A stretch of 64,000 nucleotides of DNA, taken from the NCBI GenBank assembly GCA_965227035.1, contig OZ245724.1:1116001-1180000 (forward strand). Direction: 5' to 3'. How positions within the stretch are numbered: position 1 is the stretch's first letter; every line of letters starts with the position of its first letter. Under the pieces are notes generated by a model that did not search any database, was not told the origin of the DNA, and was given only the letters and a program-made list of their open reading frames with translations. Source of the stretch: CBDDFQ01 sp965227035 (GTDB lineage: Bacteria > Pseudomonadota > Gammaproteobacteria > Burkholderiales > Burkholderiaceae_C). Below are positions 33,126-41,864 of this stretch, one piece after another. The position numbers were made by a program, and so were the translations under genes.

Positions 33126-34697
33126 CTAAGCGACAGCCTCTTCCGCGGGGGCGGTGGTCCGAATCAAATGATCGAACGCGCTCAGCGCAGCCTTCGCGCC
33201 ATCACCGGTCGCAATGATGATTTGCTTGAACGGCGTCGTGGTGACGTCGCCCGCAGCGAACACGCCGGGCACCGAGGTCTGGCCGCGAGCATCGACCACG
33301 ATCTCGCCGTGGCGCGACAACTCGACCGTGCCCTTGAGCCAGTCGGTATTCGGCACAAGACCGATCTGGATGAACACGCCTTCGAGCGCCACAGTCTTCA
33401 TTTCTTCCGACGAGCGATCCTTGTAGACGAGGCCGTTCACCTTGTTGCCGTCGCCGGTGATTTCCGACGTTTGCGCATGCGTGATAACGGTCACGTTGGC
33501 CAGGCTGTGAAGCTTGCGTTGAAGCACTGCGTCGGCGCGAAGTTGCTTGTCGAATTCGATCAGCGTGACTTTCCCGACCACACCGGCCAAATCGATAGCT
33601 GCTTCGACGCCGGAATTACCGCCGCCGATCACAGCCACGTGTTTTCCCTTGAAGAGCGGGCCATCGCAATGCGGGCAGTAGGCCACGCCTTTGTTGCGAT
33701 ATTCGTTCTCGCCGGGAACGTTGATTTGCCTCCAGCGTGCGCCGGTCGCAAGAATCACCGTCTTGCCGAATAGCGATGCGCCGTTCTCGAGTTTCACTTC
33801 GATCAGATCGCCGGGAATCAATGACGCTGCGCGCTGCAGATTCATGATGTCCACGTCGTAATGCTTCACGTGCTCTTCGAGCGCGACTGCAAAACGCGGA
33901 CCTTCGGTTTCCTTGATCGAAATGTAGTTTTCGATGCCCATGGTATCGAGCACCTGACCGCCGAAACGCTCGGCAGCGATACCGGTCTTGATGCCTTTGC
34001 GTGCTGCGTAAATCGCAGCTGCAGCACCGGCAGGGCCGCCGCCGACGATCAGAACGTCGAAGGGTTCTTTTTCATTGAGTTTGGCAGCCTGGCGCTTGGT
34101 GGCGCCCTTGTCGATCTTCGCCAGAATTTCTTCCAGCTCCATGCGACCCTGGCCGAACGATTCGCCGTTCAGGAACACGGTAGGCACAGCCATGATCTGG
34201 CGCTTTTCCACTTCGTCCTGGAACAGCGCGCCGTCGATCATCGTTGCCTTCACGCCGGGGTTCAGCACGGCCATCAGGTTGATTGCCTGAACCACGTCGG
34301 GGCAGTTCTGGCAGGTGAGCGAAATATAGGTTTCGAAGTTGTAGTCGCCTTCGAGATTTCGGATTTGCTCGATCACGTCCTGCGCGGCTTTCGACGGATG
34401 TCCGCCGACTTGAAGCAGCGCCAGAACAAGAGATGTGAATTCGTGTCCCATGGGGATGCCGGCGAAGCGCAGGCTGACCGATCCATCGGGACGATTGACC
34501 GTGAACGAAGGTGCACGCGCGCCTTCTTCTCTGCCCTCGGTCAAAGTAATTTTGGAAGAGAGTTCTGCGATTTCCTCGAGCAGCTCTTTCAACTCGTTCG
34601 AAGCCTTGCTTCCATCGAGATACGCCGCGAGCGCGATGGGCTGCGTGACGCGTTCGAGGTAAGTCTTCAGTTGTGTTTTAAGTCCTGTGTCGAGCAT
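33126..34697 (-). CDS. ahpF: Alkyl hydroperoxide reductase subunit F
   Basis: A 523-residue NAD(P)H-dependent flavoprotein that re-reduces AhpC. The N-terminal double thioredoxin fold carries CQNC (LTCQNCPDVV); the C-terminal thioredoxin-reductase part has FAD-binding IVGGGPAGAAAAIYAARKG, the redox CPHC motif (YCPHCDGPLF) and NAD-binding VIGGGNSGVEAAIDLAG. The ATG at 34697 has GGAGAA upstream; an in-frame extension to 34748 runs into the ahpC terminator. It follows ahpC on the same strand with a terminator between. Confidence 0.96.
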   Translation of the reverse strand: MLDTGLKTQLKTYLERVTQPIALAAYLDGSKASNELKELLEEIAELSSKITLTEGREEGARAPSFTVNRPDGSVSLRFAGIPMGHEFTSLVLALLQVGGHPSKAAQDVIEQIRNLEGDYNFETYISLTCQNCPDVVQAINLMAVLNPGVKATMIDGALFQDEVEKRQIMAVPTVFLNGESFGQGRMELEEILAKIDKGATKRQAAKLNEKEPFDVLIVGGGPAGAAAAIYAARKGIKTGIAAERFGGQVLDTMGIENYISIKETEGPRFAVALEEHVKHYDVDIMNLQRAASLIPGDLIEVKLENGASLFGKTVILATGARWRQINVPGENEYRNKGVAYCPHCDGPLFKGKHVAVIGGGNSGVEAAIDLAGVVGKVTLIEFDKQLRADAVLQRKLHSLANVTVITHAQTSEITGDGNKVNGLVYKDRSSEEMKTVALEGVFIQIGLVPNTDWLKGTVELSRHGEIVVDARGQTSVPGVFAAGDVTTTPFKQIIIATGDGAKAALSAFDHLIRTTAPAEEAVA

Positions 34698-34730
34698 TGC
34701 AATTCTCCGCTGATGACATTTTTGGGAAAA

Positions 34731-34758
34731 AAAAGCCCGGGGGTTCAACGCCCGGGCT
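34731..34758 (-). terminator. Attenuating terminator between ahpC and ahpF
   Basis: AGCCCGGG pairs with CCCGGGCT (8 bp, 9-nt loop), followed on the minus strand by eight T. It lies 20 bp after the ahpC stop and before the ahpF start, and would make ahpC message exceed ahpF message. Confidence 0.85.
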
Positions 34759-34778
34759 CGGCGTCTTTAAAAGAGCGC

Positions 34779-35351
34779 TTAGATCTTGCCGACCAGGTCG
34801 AGGGAAGGCTTGAGGGTTTCAGCGCCTTCGGTCCACTTGGCGGGGCAAACTTCACCGGGGTGAGCTGCAACGTATTGAGCAGCCTTCACGCGGCGCAGGA
34901 GCTCCTGTGCATCGCGGCCGATGCCGTTGTCATGCACTTCCATCGTCTTGATCTTGCCTTCCGGGTCGATCACGAAGGTGCCGCGCAATGCCAGGCCTGC
35001 GTCTTCACCGTCTTCGATCATCACTTGGAAAGCGCGAGCCAGTTGGCCGCTCGGATCGCCGATCAGGGGGTACTGAACCTTGGCGATGGTGTCCGAAGTG
35101 TCGTGCCATGCCTTGTGCGTGAAATGGGTGTCTGTAGACACGCCGTAGATTTCCACGCCGAGCTTCTTGAAGTGCTCGTAGTTGTCGGCCAGATCGCCGA
35201 GTTCGGTGGGGCAGACGAAGGTGAAGTCAGCGGGGTAGAAAACCACGACAGACCATTTGCTCTTGAAGTTCTCGTTGCTGACCGGAACGAACTTGCCGTT
35301 ATGAAAAGCGGTTGCCTTGAAGGGGATGACTTCTGTGTTGATCAATGACAT
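34779..35351 (-). CDS. ahpC: Alkyl hydroperoxide reductase subunit C (2-Cys peroxiredoxin)
   Basis: A 190-residue peroxiredoxin that removes H2O2 and organic peroxides. The peroxidatic Cys47 lies in FYPADFTFVCPTELGD, and the resolving Cys lies in HPGEVCPAKW near the C-terminus. The sequence closely resembles enterobacterial AhpC. The ATG is preceded by AAGGACC. The 301-bp upstream gap is shared with divergent hmuR and holds candidate OxyR half-sites and a Fur box. Confidence 0.97.
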   Translation of the reverse strand: MSLINTEVIPFKATAFHNGKFVPVSNENFKSKWSVVVFYPADFTFVCPTELGDLADNYEHFKKLGVEIYGVSTDTHFTHKAWHDTSDTIAKVQYPLIGDPSGQLARAFQVMIEDGEDAGLALRGTFVIDPEGKIKTMEVHDNGIGRDAQELLRRVKAAQYVAAHPGEVCPAKWTEGAETLKPSLDLVGKI

Positions 35352-35456
35352 TTTCTGGTCCTTGTTGCTGTTGAAAAATTGCGCTTTTGCGAAAGCGATG
35401 AGTGAATCTTAGGGAAAATCACTAAATCATTCTAATCAATTGAATTTAACGATCCG

Positions 35457-35504
35457 ATTGTCTTTGGCTATTCAGGAGGGTGGTTTTCGGTAGAAAAAAC
35501 CTAT
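35457..35504 (-). promoter_or_regulatory. Possible OxyR sites upstream of ahpC
   Basis: Two ATAG-N7-CTAT-like elements, ATTGTCTTTGGCTAT (35457-35471) and GTAGAAAAAACCTAT (35490-35504), lie about 105-150 bp upstream of ahpC. Their start-to-start spacing is 33 bp rather than the usual 22, one extra helical turn. The assignment is tentative. Confidence 0.3.
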
Positions 35505-35551
35505 CGCGCAGGGTTGGAAAAGTCACCCACAGTTGAGGTTTTTGGTAACAG

Positions 35552-35568
35552 ATGAGAATTATTCTCAT
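35552..35568 (+). promoter_or_regulatory. Fur box of hmuR
   Basis: ATGAGAAT-T-ATTCTCAT is a perfect 8-1-8 palindrome of the Fur type, followed by ATATACTGG, which could hold a -10. It lies 85 bp before the hmuR GTG start. It should confer iron repression on the whole hmuRSTUV operon. Confidence 0.88.
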
Positions 35569-35652
35569 ATACTGGCGCCTTCTCGATGCTAGCCACGCCG
35601 GAGTTCTACTCCCATTGCAGCCAGCGGTTGTTACAACTGTCTAAGGCTCAAA

Positions 35653-37956
35653 GTGGCTCACACATCAAAAACTCCTTCTCGCGCAGACTCGTCTGCATCC
35701 CCGTCCCGTTTCTCTTTCTTTCAACCTGAAACCGGCCATCGGTTGAAGCTGATTCCGCTCGTGGTTGCGGCGGTGTGCGCTGCGCCGACGCTTTACGCGC
35801 AGTCGACTTTGCCGAGAGATTCGAGCGCCGTTCAAGTCGCTGCGCTCAAGGAAATGGTCGTCAGCGGATCGCGGACCGAGCAGGACAAGGACGATCTTCC
35901 GCTCAGCATCGACGTGATCACTTCGGACGACATCGAGCGGAAGCAGGCGAACGACATTCGCGAGGCCGTCAAAGATATTCCCAACGTATCGGTCAAGCGT
36001 GCGCCGGCGAGGTTTTCGCTAGCAGGAACGCCCACGGGACGAGATCAGAACTCCGGCTTCAACGTTCGCGGACTTGAGGGCAACCGCGTGCTGCTGCTCA
36101 CCGATGGCATTCGTCAGCCGCGAAGCTACGTGTTCAGCGCCAATAGCTTCGGACGCGATTACTTCGATATCGGATTGGTCGAGCGAATCGAAATCATCAA
36201 GGGCCCGGCGTCGGCGCTGTACGGCTCGGACGGCATGGGCGGTCTGGTCAACTTCATTACTTACGAGCCGCAGGCACTGATCAAGCCGGGCAACACCTTC
36301 GGCGGCAAAGCCAGCATCGGCTACAGCGGCGATGACAACGGAAAGCACGTCGGCGCAACCATCGCAGGCAAGGCGAACGACACGGTGCAGTGGTTGTTCT
36401 CGGCGAACGCGGGCCGCTCGCAAGGCCTCGAAAACATGGGCACCAACGAGTCGGCCAACGTGGATCGCACGGCGCCCAACCCCGAGAAAGACAAGACGCT
36501 GGGTGTGATGGGCAAGGTCGTGGTCACGCCGAACGCCGATCAGAAACACACGTTTACCTTCGAGCACGTAGAAAAGAAAGCCGATTACAACTTGCTCAGC
36601 GGTGTCGCGAAACCGCCGTATACAGCTGCATCGGTGGTGGGTTTGAACGGCTTCAACAACATGGACAAGGACCGTCTGACCTGGGACGGAAAGTTCAAGG
36701 TGAACTCCGCCCTCGCGGACGACCTGCAAGGCGTGGTGAGCTACCAGAAAGCCGGGTCGCGCGAATACATTTCCGAAGACCGTTTTACTTCCGCAGACCG
36801 CGTTCGCGACACGACTTACGACGAGAACACGCTGCAGCTCGGCATCAAGGCCGACAAGATGCTCCGCCTGAATTCCAGCTGGGCGCAGAAGCTCACCTAC
36901 GGCATCGACTACACCCGCGCCGACATCAAGAATTTGCAGACCGGCGTGGTGCCGCCGGCTGGCGAAACCTTCCCGCTCAAGCGCTTCCCCGACACAGTGG
37001 AATCCAGCTACGCGCTTTATGTGCAGGACGAATTCCTGAGCGATTTCTGGAGCATTACCCCGGGCGTTCGATTCGATAAATACAAGCTCGACGCCGATCA
37101 GGCCGGCTTCAATGCGACCGCTGCATCGCTGTCCGATTCCGCAGTGTCGCCCAAGCTCGGCGTTCTGTTCCGCGCAACACCGCAGTGGAGCGTTTACGGC
37201 AACTACGCAGCCGGCTTCAAGGCTCCTAACGCGTTCCAGGTGAACAACTTTTTCGAGAACGTGACCGCAGGCTACAAGACCGTTCCGAACCCGAACCTGA
37301 AACCTGAAACCAGCCAGAACTTCGAAGTCGGTGCGCGTGGTCGCTTGGGCGCAGTCAAGCTCGACGCGGCTGCATTCACCGGCAAATACAAGGACTTTAT
37401 CGAAGACAACAAACAGGTTGGCGGGGCAGGCATTCCCATCGTCAACCCGATCATCTTCCAGACGGTAAACGTGACTCGCGCACGCATCAGCGGCTTCGAG
37501 TTGAAGGGCGATGTCGACTGGGGGCGTATCGCCAACGGCAACGTGTCGACAGTGCTTGCTTACGGCCAAACCAAGGGCACCGACACGACCGCCAACAAGC
37601 CGCTCAACTCGATCGATCCCGCGAGATTCAACGCTGGCCTTCGTTACTCGACGGGTCTTTTCGACATCACGCTGGATGCGACTCACCACTCCGCGAAAAA
37701 GTCGTCGGACATCGACAGCGCAAGCCTTGTGACAACGGGAACTCAGTTCGCGACACCTGCTGCGACCACCTTCGATTTGAGCGCGCAGTGGCGCATTCGC
37801 AAAGACCTGCGCATGAACTTCGCGATCGTCAATTTGACCGACAAAAAGTACTGGCGCTGGACCGATGTGCGGGGCGTGGCATCGAGCTCCCCGATCCTCG
37901 ATGCGTACTCGCAGTCGGGCCGTCACGTGAATGTGTCGCTCGTCGCAGATTTCTAA
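35653..37956 (+). CDS. hmuR: TonB-dependent haem/haemoglobin receptor
   Basis: A 767-residue outer-membrane receptor that takes up haem from haem proteins. The start is GTG at 35653. A long basic N-region precedes the signal core (LKLIPLVVAAVCAAPTLYAQ). The TonB-box region is KEMVVSGSR, the plug shows GFNVRGLEGNRVLLLTDGIR, and the barrel contains the haem-receptor NPNL motif (NPNLKPETSQNFEVG) and an FRA-type motif (LFRATPQWSVYGNYAAGFKA); the C-terminal residue is Phe. It heads the hmuRSTUV operon, like Bordetella bhuR. Confidence 0.93.
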   Translation: MAHTSKTPSRADSSASPSRFSFFQPETGHRLKLIPLVVAAVCAAPTLYAQSTLPRDSSAVQVAALKEMVVSGSRTEQDKDDLPLSIDVITSDDIERKQANDIREAVKDIPNVSVKRAPARFSLAGTPTGRDQNSGFNVRGLEGNRVLLLTDGIRQPRSYVFSANSFGRDYFDIGLVERIEIIKGPASALYGSDGMGGLVNFITYEPQALIKPGNTFGGKASIGYSGDDNGKHVGATIAGKANDTVQWLFSANAGRSQGLENMGTNESANVDRTAPNPEKDKTLGVMGKVVVTPNADQKHTFTFEHVEKKADYNLLSGVAKPPYTAASVVGLNGFNNMDKDRLTWDGKFKVNSALADDLQGVVSYQKAGSREYISEDRFTSADRVRDTTYDENTLQLGIKADKMLRLNSSWAQKLTYGIDYTRADIKNLQTGVVPPAGETFPLKRFPDTVESSYALYVQDEFLSDFWSITPGVRFDKYKLDADQAGFNATAASLSDSAVSPKLGVLFRATPQWSVYGNYAAGFKAPNAFQVNNFFENVTAGYKTVPNPNLKPETSQNFEVGARGRLGAVKLDAAAFTGKYKDFIEDNKQVGGAGIPIVNPIIFQTVNVTRARISGFELKGDVDWGRIANGNVSTVLAYGQTKGTDTTANKPLNSIDPARFNAGLRYSTGLFDITLDATHHSAKKSSDIDSASLVTTGTQFATPAATTFDLSAQWRIRKDLRMNFAIVNLTDKKYWRWTDVRGVASSSPILDAYSQSGRHVNVSLVADF

Positions 37957-37977
37957 ATTACAGAAAGAGATATCCCC

Positions 37978-39054
37978 ATGAATCAAGCCGAAGCACGTCA
38001 GAAATTTGCGGCACTTCGCGCGGCTGGAAAACGCCATCGCGATGCCGCCATCGCAATGGGAATGAGCGAGGGCGAAGCGATCTCGGTCCACGCCGGAGCG
38101 ACTGATACGAAATTGCGCGCGAAATCTTTGAGGGGGCCGTGGATCGAGGTGCTCAAGGCGGTGGGTTCATGCGGGCCGGTTCTTGCGCTGACCCGAAACG
38201 AATCGACGGTGCATGAGAAGACCGGCGTGTACGAGAAGCTTTCGTCGAATGGACACGTTGGACTGGCGCTCGGCAAAGAGATCGACTTGCGATTGTTTCT
38301 GGACAAGTGGTACGTCGGCTACGCAGCCGAAGAGGACGCTGCGAACGCCGGCAATCCGCCGTCGCGCAGCCTGCAGTTCTTCGACAAGAGCGGATTGGCC
38401 GCGCACAAGATTTTCGAACGCGAGAGCACGGACTCGGCTGCTTTCACCGCGCTGATAGAGCAGTTCGCGCAGGAGCCGCAGCCTGTGTCGTTCGAGCCCG
38501 CGCCGGCGAAGCCTGCGGTCAAGCCTGACGATGAGATCGATGTAACTCTGCTCGGCAACATGTGGGCCGAGATGAAGGACACGCACGAGTTTTTCCCCTT
38601 GCTGCGCAAAGCCGAAACCGAGCGGCAACAGGCGCTGCGTTTGATGGAAGGGCGCTTCACCAAGCGCGCAGGTCTGCTCGCAGTCCGCGAGTTGCTGAAC
38701 GAAGCATCGTTCGACGGAACTCCGATCATGGTTTTCGTCGGTAGCCCGGGCTGCATCCAGATCCATACCGGGCCGGTCAAACGAATCGAGCCGATGGAGA
38801 TCCACGGCAACGCATGGCTCAATGTCCTCGATGCCGGATTCAATTTGCACATGCGCGAAGATCTGATCGCGAGTGTCTGGGTGGTGGTGAAGCCAACGTC
38901 GGATGGCGATGTCACTTCGGTAGAAGCCTTCGACAAAGACGGCGAGCTGATGGCGATGTTCTTCGGCGCGAGAAAGCCGGGACAGTCCGAGCTGGTCGAG
39001 TGGCGCAACCTGGTCGCAAAACTTCCGTTGATGGAGGTGGCCGATGCTCGATAG
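37978..39054 (+). CDS. hmuS: Haemin-degrading factor HmuS
   Basis: A 358-residue cytoplasmic haem-handling protein of the HemS/ChuS/HmuS family, with two repeated domains (WIEVLKAVGSCGPVLALTRN in the first and KRIEPMEIHGNAWLNVLDAG in the second). Members bind, traffic or degrade haem. The second-domain sequence NLHMREDLIASVWVVVKPT is characteristic. AGAAAGAG lies ahead of the ATG, 21 bp after hmuR. The hmuT start lies inside its 3' end. Confidence 0.93.
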   Translation: MNQAEARQKFAALRAAGKRHRDAAIAMGMSEGEAISVHAGATDTKLRAKSLRGPWIEVLKAVGSCGPVLALTRNESTVHEKTGVYEKLSSNGHVGLALGKEIDLRLFLDKWYVGYAAEEDAANAGNPPSRSLQFFDKSGLAAHKIFERESTDSAAFTALIEQFAQEPQPVSFEPAPAKPAVKPDDEIDVTLLGNMWAEMKDTHEFFPLLRKAETERQQALRLMEGRFTKRAGLLAVRELLNEASFDGTPIMVFVGSPGCIQIHTGPVKRIEPMEIHGNAWLNVLDAGFNLHMREDLIASVWVVVKPTSDGDVTSVEAFDKDGELMAMFFGARKPGQSELVEWRNLVAKLPLMEVADAR

Positions 39055-39919
39055 ATTCAATGCCGAACGCCGTCATCTGATCGCAGCACTTTCTGCTTCG
39101 ACCGTTTTACCATCGCTGACGTTCGATGCGAACGCGCAGCAGGCGAAGCTTCCGAAGCTTGTGACGGTCAGCGGCGCGATCACCGAGGTGGTTTACGCCT
39201 TGAATGCGCAGAGTCAACTGGTGGGCACCGACACGACCAGTCTGTACCCGCCAGCCGCGCTCAAGACGCCGAAAGTGGGCTACATGCGCGCCTTGTCGGC
39301 GGAGGGAGTTCTGTCCCTGCGTCCCGATGCCGTGATCGCAACGACTGAAGCGGGCCCGCCGGTGGTGTTCGATCAGCTGCGTAGCGCCGGCATCAAGATC
39401 GAGCTGGTGTTGTCGGACTACACGTGGGAAGACATCGCACGCAAGGTGTCGGCTGTCGGACGCGCCGCGAATCGCGAGAAGGAAGCAGCGCAGCTGCAGG
39501 GCAAGCTCGATGCGCAGTGGAAGTCGGTTCGTGCAAAGGTCGACGCTTCCAGAATTCATCCGCGTGTGCTGTTCATTTTGTCGAACGGCGGATCGCCGCA
39601 GGTGTCCGGCAAGAAAACAGCCGCGGATGCGTTGATCGGGTTTGCCGGCGGACTTAACTGCGTCGATGGCTACAACGGCTACAAGCCGATGACCGCCGAA
39701 GCGATGGCGAGTGCCGCGCCCGACATCATCTTGACCAGCGATCAGAGCATCGAAGCGCACGGCGGACTCGACGCGTTCTGGAAGCGTCCCGAACTCACCC
39801 TGACGCCGGCCTACAAACGACGCGCGCTGGTCACAATGGACGCGCTGGAACTGCTCGGATTCGGGCCGCGCTTTCCGGCAACGGTCGAGACGATCAGCAA
39901 GCGGATCGGCGTAATTTGA
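39044..39919 (+). CDS. hmuT: Periplasmic haemin-binding protein HmuT
   Basis: A 291-residue solute-binding protein of the BtuF/HmuT class. An N-terminal signal (HLIAALSASTVLPSLTFDAN, cleavage near ANA) precedes two lobes; LVTVSGAITEVVYALNAQSQ and VGYMRALSAEGVLSLRPDAV are typical, the latter containing the Tyr of the haem pocket. GGAGGTGG lies upstream of the ATG, which overlaps the hmuS stop by 11 bases. It delivers haem to HmuUV. Confidence 0.92.
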   Translation: MLDRFNAERRHLIAALSASTVLPSLTFDANAQQAKLPKLVTVSGAITEVVYALNAQSQLVGTDTTSLYPPAALKTPKVGYMRALSAEGVLSLRPDAVIATTEAGPPVVFDQLRSAGIKIELVLSDYTWEDIARKVSAVGRAANREKEAAQLQGKLDAQWKSVRAKVDASRIHPRVLFILSNGGSPQVSGKKTAADALIGFAGGLNCVDGYNGYKPMTAEAMASAAPDIILTSDQSIEAHGGLDAFWKRPELTLTPAYKRRALVTMDALELLGFGPRFPATVETISKRIGVI

Positions 39920-39935
39920 TGGCGCTCGGTCGGTC

Positions 39936-41006
39936 ATGAAAACAGCCACCCTCGATTCGGTGCGCCCCGATTTCCATCGTGTCCCGCCTCGTCTACTGCT
40001 GATCGCGGGCTTTGCGCTACTGCTGGCGGTCATGCTGTTCGCGAGCGCGCGAGGCGCCTACGCCATAGCGCCTTCCGATCTGCTCCGAATCGCAATCGGC
40101 TGGATCTGGGGCGATTCAAGCGGCGGCACCGACCAGTTGGTGTTCCTCAATATCAGATTGCCTCGTCTGGTGCTCGGCGTGGTCGCGGGCGCTGCGCTCG
40201 GCATGTCGGGTGCGCTGATGCAGGGCATGTTCCGCAACCCACTCGCAGACCCCGGACTCATAGGGGTGAGCGGCGGAGCAGCGCTCGCTGCCGGTATCAC
40301 GATCACGATGGGGCATGTCTGGTTTCCGGACCTGCCGCGTGCCATGGGCAGCTGGACCATCGTGGTCACCGCATTCCTCGGCAGTCTTTTGGTGACCGCC
40401 ATGGTGTACGCGCTGTCGCAATCCCGAACCGGCACGCGAATCGGCTTGATGCTTCTGGGCGGTGTCGCGATCAACGCGCTGGCAACTGCCGGCCTCGGAT
40501 ACCTCACTTTCAACGCCACCGACGAGCAGCTTCGCTACATCCAGTTCTGGCTGTTGGGCACGCTCGGCGGTGCGAGATGGAGTGCTGTTGCGCTGGTAGG
40601 CGTGGTGGTCGCCGCGGCCGGCGTGATTGCCGCGAAGCTCGCGCGTCCGCTCAATGCAATTGCGCTCGGTGAGGCCCAGGCATCGCTGCTCGGAGTGAAT
40701 GTCGAGAAGGTCAAGCGCATCGCGATAGTCGTCACGGCGCTTGCGGTCGGATCGGTCACCGCGACCACCGGAATCATCGGATTCATCGGCTTGGTCGCGC
40801 CGCATTGCGTGCGGATTCTGTCCGGCCCGGACAACCGGATCGTATTGCCCGGTTCCGCTTTATTGGGCGCTGCCCTGGTCGTCGGCGCGGACAGCATTGC
40901 ACGAACGATTGCAGCGCCTGCCGAATTGCCATTGGGTGTGCTGACCGCATTCGTCGGCGTGCCGTTTTTTCTGGTTCTTCTTCGAATGCTCAAAGGAAAA
41001 GTCTGA
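39936..41006 (+). CDS. hmuU: Haem ABC transporter permease HmuU
   Basis: A 356-residue FecCD-family inner-membrane permease with about ten helices. Hallmarks are RLPRLVLGVVAGAALGMSGA, MFRNPLADPGLIGVSGGAAL and the C-terminal GFIGLVAPHCVRILSGPDNR. It pairs with HmuV; its stop overlaps the hmuV start (TGATG). Confidence 0.94.
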   Translation: MKTATLDSVRPDFHRVPPRLLLIAGFALLLAVMLFASARGAYAIAPSDLLRIAIGWIWGDSSGGTDQLVFLNIRLPRLVLGVVAGAALGMSGALMQGMFRNPLADPGLIGVSGGAALAAGITITMGHVWFPDLPRAMGSWTIVVTAFLGSLLVTAMVYALSQSRTGTRIGLMLLGGVAINALATAGLGYLTFNATDEQLRYIQFWLLGTLGGARWSAVALVGVVVAAAGVIAAKLARPLNAIALGEAQASLLGVNVEKVKRIAIVVTALAVGSVTATTGIIGFIGLVAPHCVRILSGPDNRIVLPGSALLGAALVVGADSIARTIAAPAELPLGVLTAFVGVPFFLVLLRMLKGKV

Positions 41007-41824
41007 TGAACGCGTCCAGTCTTGTCGTCTCGAATATCGGTTTTTCGGCAGGTCGCGCGAGCTTGCTGCGGCAGGTCAGCGCGAGTTTCGAAGCGGGTCG
41101 GGTAACCGCGATTCTCGGGCCCAACGGAGCCGGTAAATCGACCTTCATGTCGCTCATCAGCGGTCAGTCGAAACCGTCTGCCGGTCAGGTTCGCATGAAC
41201 TGCATGAACATCGCCAGTGTGCCAATGACAGAGCTCGCGAAAGTGCGATCGTTCGTTCCTCAGGACAGTCAGGTGGCGTTCGATTTTTCGGTGCGCGAGA
41301 TCGTGGAGTTGGGTCGATATCCGCATCGCGCCAAGCCGGGCAAACAGGAAGCGCAGATCGTGCCCAAGGCGTTGAGCGTGGTGAACGTGCTGCATCTGGC
41401 CGATCGGGTCTACAACACCTTGAGTGGCGGCGAGCGGGCACGGGTGCAGGTCGCTCGTGCGTTGGCTCAAATATGGGAACCCTCGGCTACCGGCCATGCG
41501 CGTTGGTTGATGCTCGACGAGCCCACTGCCGCACTCGATCTGGCGCATCAGCATCAGGTCATGTCGGAGCTGCGCGGGTGGGCGGTGACGGAGGGCGTAG
41601 GCATCGTCACGGTGTTGCACGACGTCAACCTGGCGCTGCGCTACGCCGACGACGTATTGCTGCTGCGAGGCGGCGAAAGCCACGGCTTCGGCAGCGCTCG
41701 CAGCGTGCTCACTGCAGAGACGGTGAGCGATTTGTGGCAGGTCGATTGCCAGTCGGTTCCTTCGAGCGACGGCGTGCCGCAGTACATCTTCAGCGCGCAA
41801 TCGACCGCGCTAGTCTCGGCTTGA
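41006..41824 (+). CDS. hmuV: Haem ABC transporter ATP-binding protein HmuV
   Basis: A 272-residue ABC ATPase with Walker A (LGPNGAGKST), signature (LSGGERARVQVARAL), Walker B (WLMLDEPTAALDLAHQ) and switch His (VLHDVNLALRYAD). The loop NIASVPMTELAKVRSFVPQD with HmuV-type Q-loop is normal. It ends the hmu operon. The 40-bp gap to convergent ppsR has no convincing terminator. Confidence 0.95.
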   Translation: MNASSLVVSNIGFSAGRASLLRQVSASFEAGRVTAILGPNGAGKSTFMSLISGQSKPSAGQVRMNCMNIASVPMTELAKVRSFVPQDSQVAFDFSVREIVELGRYPHRAKPGKQEAQIVPKALSVVNVLHLADRVYNTLSGGERARVQVARALAQIWEPSATGHARWLMLDEPTAALDLAHQHQVMSELRGWAVTEGVGIVTVLHDVNLALRYADDVLLLRGGESHGFGSARSVLTAETVSDLWQVDCQSVPSSDGVPQYIFSAQSTALVSA

Positions 41825-41864
41825 CGGCTTAACGGCGTGATGGCCTGACGGCGTCTGAGAGAAC

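Noticed and set aside
36019..38091. Very long open frame antisense to hmuR
   Set aside because: It mirrors hmuR codon bias in GC-rich DNA, is rich in His, Arg and Val without domain features, and hmuR is a clear receptor.
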